Made by a program: the position numbers and the translations under genes
Part shown: positions 5,622 through 8,601 of the stretch, in pieces
How positions within the stretch are numbered: the stretch's first letter is position 1
Layout of the letters: every line of letters begins with the position of its first letter
The notes under the pieces: generated by a model
Database searches by the model: none
What the model was told of the DNA's origin: nothing
Seen by the model: the letters and a program-made list of their open reading frames with translations, nothing else
Assembly (NCBI GenBank): GCA_030040815.1
Contig: JASHSZ010000748.1
Span: 1-8,601, forward strand
DNA from: Streptosporangiaceae bacterium
Lineage (GTDB): Bacteria > Actinomycetota > Actinomycetes > Streptosporangiales > Streptosporangiaceae
DNA: 8,601 nt
Direction: 5' to 3'

Positions 5622-6449
5622 ATGCGCGTGGGCCTGGGCCAGCTACCGATCAGTTCAGATCCGCAGGTGAATCTCGGCCGCGTCGGAGCGGCGGCTGCCG
5701 TTGCCGCCGCGCAGGGGGCCCAGCTTGTCGTGTTCCCCGAGGGCACCCAGGCGCGCTTCTCCGCGGACCTGCGGTCGATCGCCGAGCCGCTGGACGGCAC
5801 GTTCTGCCGCGGGCTCGCGGCGGCCGCACGCGCGGCTCGCCTGGCCATCGTGGCCGGGCTATTCGAGCCGGCTCCGGACGGCCGTGTATTCAACACCACG
5901 GTCGGCTACGACAGCGACGGTGAACTGGCGGCGGTCTACCGGAAGATCCACCTGTTCGACGCGCTCGGCCATCGGGAGTCCGATGCCGTCGCGCCGGGCG
6001 ACGACGTCTGCATCGCCACCCTGGCGGGGTTCCGGGTCGGCTTCATGACCTGCTACGACGTTCGCTTCCCCGAACAGGCCCGCGCCCTCGCGGCCGGCGG
6101 CGCGCAGTTGCTCGTGCTGCCAGCCGCGTGGGCTGCGGGCACGTTCAAGGAGGAACACTGGGTCACCCTGGTGCGCGCCAGGGCGATCGAGAACACCGTG
6201 TGGGTGGCGGCAGCCGGCCAGGTACCCGACGCGGCCGAGGCGCCTACCAGGGCTCCCACCGGCATCGGCCGCAGCCTGCTGGTGGACCCCATGGGCGCCG
6301 TCCGGATCGACCTGGGCCCGGCCGAGGGGCTCGGCGTCGGCGACGTGGACTGCGCGTACACCGAGCGGGTCCGCGCGACGCTGCCGAGCCTGGCCAACCG
6401 GCGCACGGATGTCTTCGGCGGCGGCCGGGTTCCGGCAGCGGGCGGCTAG
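5622..6449 (+). CDS. Nitrilase-superfamily carbon-nitrogen hydrolase (omega-amidase/Nit-like)
   Basis: This is a 275-residue cytosolic amidohydrolase that cleaves C-N bonds of amides through a cysteine thioester. The Glu-Lys-Cys triad is complete: E40 in VVFPEGTQ, K108 in YRKIHLFD and C144 in MTCYDVRFPE. The second glutamate typical of Nit-type enzymes is E119 in GHRES. The KIHLFD and CYDVRFPE sequences place it with omega-amidases and deaminated-glutathione amidases rather than true nitrilases. It could repair deaminated thiols or hydrolyse 2-oxoacid amides. Actinobacteria usually use mycothiol, so a deaminated-glutathione role is uncertain. The frame is open far upstream (to 5283), but conserved sequence begins at MRVGLGQLPI, so the ATG at 5622 is chosen. 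Its stop shares CTAG with the stop of the opposing DedA gene. Confidence 0.9.
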   Translation: MRVGLGQLPISSDPQVNLGRVGAAAAVAAAQGAQLVVFPEGTQARFSADLRSIAEPLDGTFCRGLAAAARAARLAIVAGLFEPAPDGRVFNTTVGYDSDGELAAVYRKIHLFDALGHRESDAVAPGDDVCIATLAGFRVGFMTCYDVRFPEQARALAAGGAQLLVLPAAWAAGTFKEEHWVTLVRARAIENTVWVAAAGQVPDAAEAPTRAPTGIGRSLLVDPMGAVRIDLGPAEGLGVGDVDCAYTERVRATLPSLANRRTDVFGGGRVPAAGG

Positions 6450-7069
6450 CGGCTACTCCGCTCGCCGACAGCCGAGCGGTGCCGCCGGTACAACCAGACC
6501 GCGATGGCGGCGACGACGATCGCCCCGATGGCGATCGCGAGCCCGGTGCCGACCTCGCGCTCGATCGCCGCGTAGGCCGTGCCGGCCAGGTATCCGAGTA
6601 GCACGTATCCGACGCCCCAGATCAGCCCGCCCAACACGTTGTAGAGGGTGAACGTGCGGAACCGGACCTGGGCTGCCCCCGCTGCGGCGGGCATCAGCGC
6701 GCGCACGATCGCGACGAACCGGCCGAGCAGCACCGCGGCGCCGCCCCGCCTGGCTAGCACCGATCTGGTCCGGTCGACCCCGCCCTGGACCCGGCGGAGC
6801 GGCCGGGAGCGGAACAGCCGGTCCCCCATCAACCTGCCGATCTCGTAGCCGATGAACGGTCCACTGATGGCTGCCGCCACGACGATGATGATCACCAGCG
6901 GCAGCGACAGGTGACCGCGGCTGGCGAGCACCCCGCCGAGCACCGCCGCGATCTCACCGGGCAGTACGAAGCCAAGAAAGACTGCGGTCTCGCCGAACAC
7001 GAGCGCCGCGATCACCAGGTACGCTACCCAGCCTGACAGGTCCGTGAGGCCGCTGGCCAGCGAGTTCAC
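6446..7069 (-). CDS. DedA-family (SNARE-associated, PF09335) membrane protein
   Basis: This is a 207-residue polytopic inner membrane protein of the DedA family. Members are linked to membrane homeostasis, proton-motive-force maintenance and recycling of undecaprenyl-phosphate or other lipids. Family signatures are FGETAVFLGFVLPGE (25-39, with E27 and E39), GYEIGR (74-79) and GRFVAIVRALMPAAAG (116-131, with R117 and R123), then LYNVLGGLIWG. Hydrophobic stretches lie at about 14-36, 56-75, 140-165 and 174-194, and the C-terminus is basic (RRHRSAVGERSSR). The start is GTG at 7069, supported by AGGAAGG nine bases upstream. The gene converges on the amidase gene with a 4-base stop overlap (CTAG) and is divergent from the GST-like gene. 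The transported substrate cannot be told from sequence. Confidence 0.9.
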   Translation of the reverse strand: MNSLASGLTDLSGWVAYLVIAALVFGETAVFLGFVLPGEIAAVLGGVLASRGHLSLPLVIIIVVAAAISGPFIGYEIGRLMGDRLFRSRPLRRVQGGVDRTRSVLARRGGAAVLLGRFVAIVRALMPAAAGAAQVRFRTFTLYNVLGGLIWGVGYVLLGYLAGTAYAAIEREVGTGLAIAIGAIVVAAIAVWLYRRHRSAVGERSSR

Positions 7070-7078
7070 CCCGGTGAT

Positions 7079-7085
7079 CCTTCCT
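7079..7085 (-). promoter_or_regulatory. Ribosome binding site fixing the GTG start of the DedA gene
   Basis: Read on the minus strand this is AGGAAGG, nine bases before GTG at 7069. No ATG in frame near this position has a comparable site, so it decides the start. Confidence 0.7.
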
Positions 7086-7134
7086 GCCGACCCGGCCGTC
7101 GGCCAACCGTTAGCCGTGTGTTGCGGAGTCTGGT

Positions 7135-7156
7135 CATGATCTAGTAGGAAATCATG
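7135..7156. promoter_or_regulatory. Dyad-symmetric possible operator between the DedA and GST-like genes
   Basis: CATGAT (7135-7140) and ATCATG (7151-7156) form a perfect 6-base inverted repeat around a ten-base AT-rich centre (CTAGTAGGAA). It lies 37 bases before the GST-like ATG, where a TetR- or MarR-type repressor could block transcription. TTGCGG (7121-7126) and TAGGAA (7145-7150) could be the -35 and -10 at 18-base spacing, which would put the dyad over the promoter. The motif match is only fair. Confidence 0.4.
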
Positions 7157-7176
7157 CGGTAACGGGCAGTCGGAAC

Positions 7177-7186
7177 GGGAAGGAGG
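7177..7186 (+). promoter_or_regulatory. Strong ribosome binding site of the GST-like gene
   Basis: GGGAAGGAGG lies six bases before the ATG at 7193. It is one of the two strongest Shine-Dalgarno sites in the window, suggests efficient translation, and fixes the start. Confidence 0.8.
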
Positions 7187-7192
7187 CTAGGC

Positions 7193-8167
7193 ATGCAGGC
7201 CTCGCAGCCGTTCCTCGACCGGCCGACGGCCACGTCCGGCCCCGCCCGGTACATAGGCCGCGCCAGCAGCGGCCGCAGCACCGGCGAGATCGCCGGCCGC
7301 ATCAGCCGGGATGGTACGTCTGGGTTCCCCGCCGAGCCAGGGCGTTACCACCTCTACGCGTCGCTGGCGTGTCCCTGTTCGCATCGCGCGCTCATCGTTC
7401 GCCGGGTGCTGGGCCTGGAACGGGTGATCGGGCTTAGCCTGACCGACCCGGTACTGACCGAGCACGGCTGGCGATTCGCCGACCAGACCGGCGGCCGGGA
7501 CCCTCTTACCGGTGCGCACTATCTATCCGAGCTCTATCTCGCCTCCGACCCAGGCTACTCCGGGCGCGCAACGGTGCCGCTGCTGTGGGACAGCCGCACG
7601 CAGCGCATCGTGACCAACGACTTCAGCCAGCTCACCACCCAGATGGAGACCGAGTTCACGAGCTATCGCCGGCCCGGTGCGCCGGATCTATACCCGGCTG
7701 ACCAGCGGCGCGAGATCGACGCGCTCGGCGCGCTTATCTATCACGCGGTCAACAACGGCGTCTACAAGTGCGGCTTTGCCACCTCCCAGGCCGACTACGA
7801 GCAGGCGTTCGATGCCCTGTTCGCGACCCTGGATGCACTCGACGAACGGCTCTCGCGACGCCGGTTCCTGCTCGGCGGCAGCATCACCGAGGCGGATGTC
7901 CGGCTGTTCCCGACCCTGGCCAGGTTCGACGCCGTGTACTACCAGCTGTACAAGTGCAATCTGCACATGCTCGCCAGCTACCGGCACCTGTGGGGCTACG
8001 CCCGTGATCTGTACCACCGGCCGGGCTTCGGCGACACCACTGACTTCTTCCAGATAAAGCTGCACTACTACCAGGCCCAGGGGTGGATCAACCCGGCCGG
8101 CATCGTGCCCAAGGGACCCTACGTCAACTGGCTGGAGCCGCACGGCCGCGACCGGATGCCCGGGTAG
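7193..8167 (+). CDS. Xi-class GST / glutathionyl-hydroquinone reductase-like protein
   Basis: This is a 324-residue cytosolic thiol-transferase related to Escherichia coli YqjG and fungal ECM4/GTO proteins, which reduce thiol-conjugated hydroquinones. The thioredoxin-fold N-terminal domain has YHLYASLACPCSHRALIVRR (52-71), where C60 is the catalytic cysteine of the usual CPWAH motif. A cis-proline loop TVPLLWD (127-133) follows. The helical C-terminal domain has the family blocks NNGVYKCGFA, EADVRLFPTLARFDAVYYQLYKCN, RPGFGDTTDF and LHYYQAQGWINPAGIVPKGP. The motif Trp is replaced by Cys (CPCS). The glutathione-binding NESSE segment reads NDFSQ (142-146). Actinobacteria mostly make mycothiol, so mycothiol rather than glutathione is the likelier cofactor, which is an inference. 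It has a strong ribosome site, its own divergent intergenic region with a dyad, and about normal length. Confidence 0.9.
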   Translation: MQASQPFLDRPTATSGPARYIGRASSGRSTGEIAGRISRDGTSGFPAEPGRYHLYASLACPCSHRALIVRRVLGLERVIGLSLTDPVLTEHGWRFADQTGGRDPLTGAHYLSELYLASDPGYSGRATVPLLWDSRTQRIVTNDFSQLTTQMETEFTSYRRPGAPDLYPADQRREIDALGALIYHAVNNGVYKCGFATSQADYEQAFDALFATLDALDERLSRRRFLLGGSITEADVRLFPTLARFDAVYYQLYKCNLHMLASYRHLWGYARDLYHRPGFGDTTDFFQIKLHYYQAQGWINPAGIVPKGPYVNWLEPHGRDRMPG

Positions 8168-8199
8168 CTGGCCGTCATCAGCGGGCGCCAACTGGCGGG

Positions 8200-8247
8200 T
8201 AGCCTGGTATGCGCGCTATTTACTGGCAAGCCACTCCCGGAAGAGGG
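8200..8247 (+). promoter_or_regulatory. Possible promoter and ribosome site of kgd
   Basis: TAGCCT (8200-8205) fits TANNNT, and an AT-rich patch follows (8203-8224) in otherwise GC-rich DNA. Transcription from it would give a leader of roughly 45 bases. GGAAGAGGG (8239-8247) could be the ribosome site for GTG 8259, with rather long spacing (about 11 bases). No convincing -35 is seen. Confidence 0.35.
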
Positions 8248-8258
8248 CGATCAACGCC

Positions 8259-8601
8259 GTGTCTGCTGAGTCTCCGCGCGGGTCCGCGGATCTCACCACC
8301 TCAGCTAGGCCCGCGCCGCGGGCGAGCAGCGAGTCGCCAGCCGACGGCACCTCGCGACGGGCCGACTTCGGGCCCAATCAGTGGCTCGTGGACGAGTTGT
8401 ACCAGCGCTACCTGGCCGATCCAGGCTCGGTGGACCAGGCGTGGTGGAGCTTCTTCGCCGACTATCAGCCGCAGCCAGACGCTCCTGGTGCGGGCCCTGG
8501 GCGGGGCGGCGCCGCGGCGGCCGCAACCGCAGATGCAGCGAGCCCGCGGCCTGCGGCGGCTACCGGCGCTGCGGTCACCGCGCGGCCGAGTGCACCCCCG
8601 G
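8259..8601 (+). CDS. kgd: Multifunctional 2-oxoglutarate dehydrogenase E1 / decarboxylase, N-terminal fragment
   Basis: The first 114 residues of the actinobacterial Kgd/SucA protein are present, and the gene runs off the window. The full enzyme joins a succinyltransferase (E2-like) domain to the thiamine-diphosphate E1 domain and oxidises or decarboxylates 2-oxoglutarate in the TCA cycle. The diagnostic piece is the E1 N-terminal helix FGPNQWLVDELYQRYLADP (37-55), then GSVDQAWWSFFADY (56-69). It is followed by an Ala/Pro/Gly-rich flexible linker (from about residue 74) that normally leads into the E2-like domain. The start is GTG at 8259, the first start codon in frame giving a short polar N-terminal extension (MSAESPRGSAD). 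The catalytic domains are outside the window, so nothing can be said about their integrity. Confidence 0.9.
   Translation, partial: MSAESPRGSADLTTSARPAPRASSESPADGTSRRADFGPNQWLVDELYQRYLADPGSVDQAWWSFFADYQPQPDAPGAGPGRGGAAAAATADAASPRPAAATGAAVTARPSAPP

Noticed and set aside
4883..5899. Long minus-strand open frame (338 codons) across mntP and the amidase start
   Set aside because: Its translation is an Arg/Ala/Gly-rich low-complexity sequence without a recognisable domain. It overlaps the well-supported mntP frame on the same strand. It is a by-product of high GC content.
8184..8199. Small hairpin after the GST-like gene (CGCC...GGCG) as a terminator
   Set aside because: The stem is only four base pairs, expected often by chance in this GC-rich DNA, and there is no T tract.
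8209..8258. ATG at 8209 as a leaderless start after TAGCCT
   Set aside because: It is not in the kgd frame, the box is only three bases away, and the resulting frame shows no recognisable protein. GTG 8259 opens the real frame.

Overview
The window looks like chromosomal DNA of a high-GC actinobacterium (Actinomycetota; I would not name a genus). The reasons are a strongly G/C-biased third codon position, GTG starts, TANNNT-type -10 boxes, tightly packed overlapping genes, and the N-terminus of an actinobacterial multifunctional 2-oxoglutarate dehydrogenase/decarboxylase (Kgd) at the right edge. I see no mobile element, CRISPR array, tRNA or rRNA. Gene-free gaps are all under about 130 bases.

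Layout. (1) Bases 1-2621, plus strand: three overlapping genes in one translationally coupled operon. They encode a GT4-type glycosyltransferase (5' end outside the window), a class I SAM methyltransferase, and an alpha/alpha-toroid protein with squalene-cyclase/prenyltransferase-like repeats. (2) 2618-3256, minus: a Methyltransf_24-type methyltransferase, convergent with the toroid gene and sharing a 4-base CTAG stop overlap with it. (3) 3303-4822, plus: a small [3Fe-4S] ferredoxin followed by a secreted sedolisin (S53) peptidase whose GTG start overlaps the ferredoxin stop by one base. (4) A 21-bp perfect hairpin at 4861-4910 lies between converging genes. (5) 4951-5547, minus: an MntP-family manganese exporter. 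It is divergent from a nitrilase-superfamily amidase (5622-6449, plus), and both appear to be leaderless. (6) 6446-7069, minus: a DedA-family membrane protein, again convergent with its neighbour through a CTAG stop overlap. (7) 7193-8167, plus: a glutathionyl-hydroquinone-reductase-like (Xi-class GST) protein with altered thiol-site residues. (8) 8259 to the window end, plus: the start of kgd.

How the genes may work together. The first five genes (glycosyltransferase, methyltransferase, toroid protein, second methyltransferase, ferredoxin) are the most interesting block. They could form a small pathway that makes and methylates a glycoconjugate or lipid-linked product, but no product can be read from the sequence. 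The remainder is mostly housekeeping or stress-related: metal export, damaged-metabolite or amide hydrolysis, membrane maintenance, quinone-thiol reduction and the TCA cycle.
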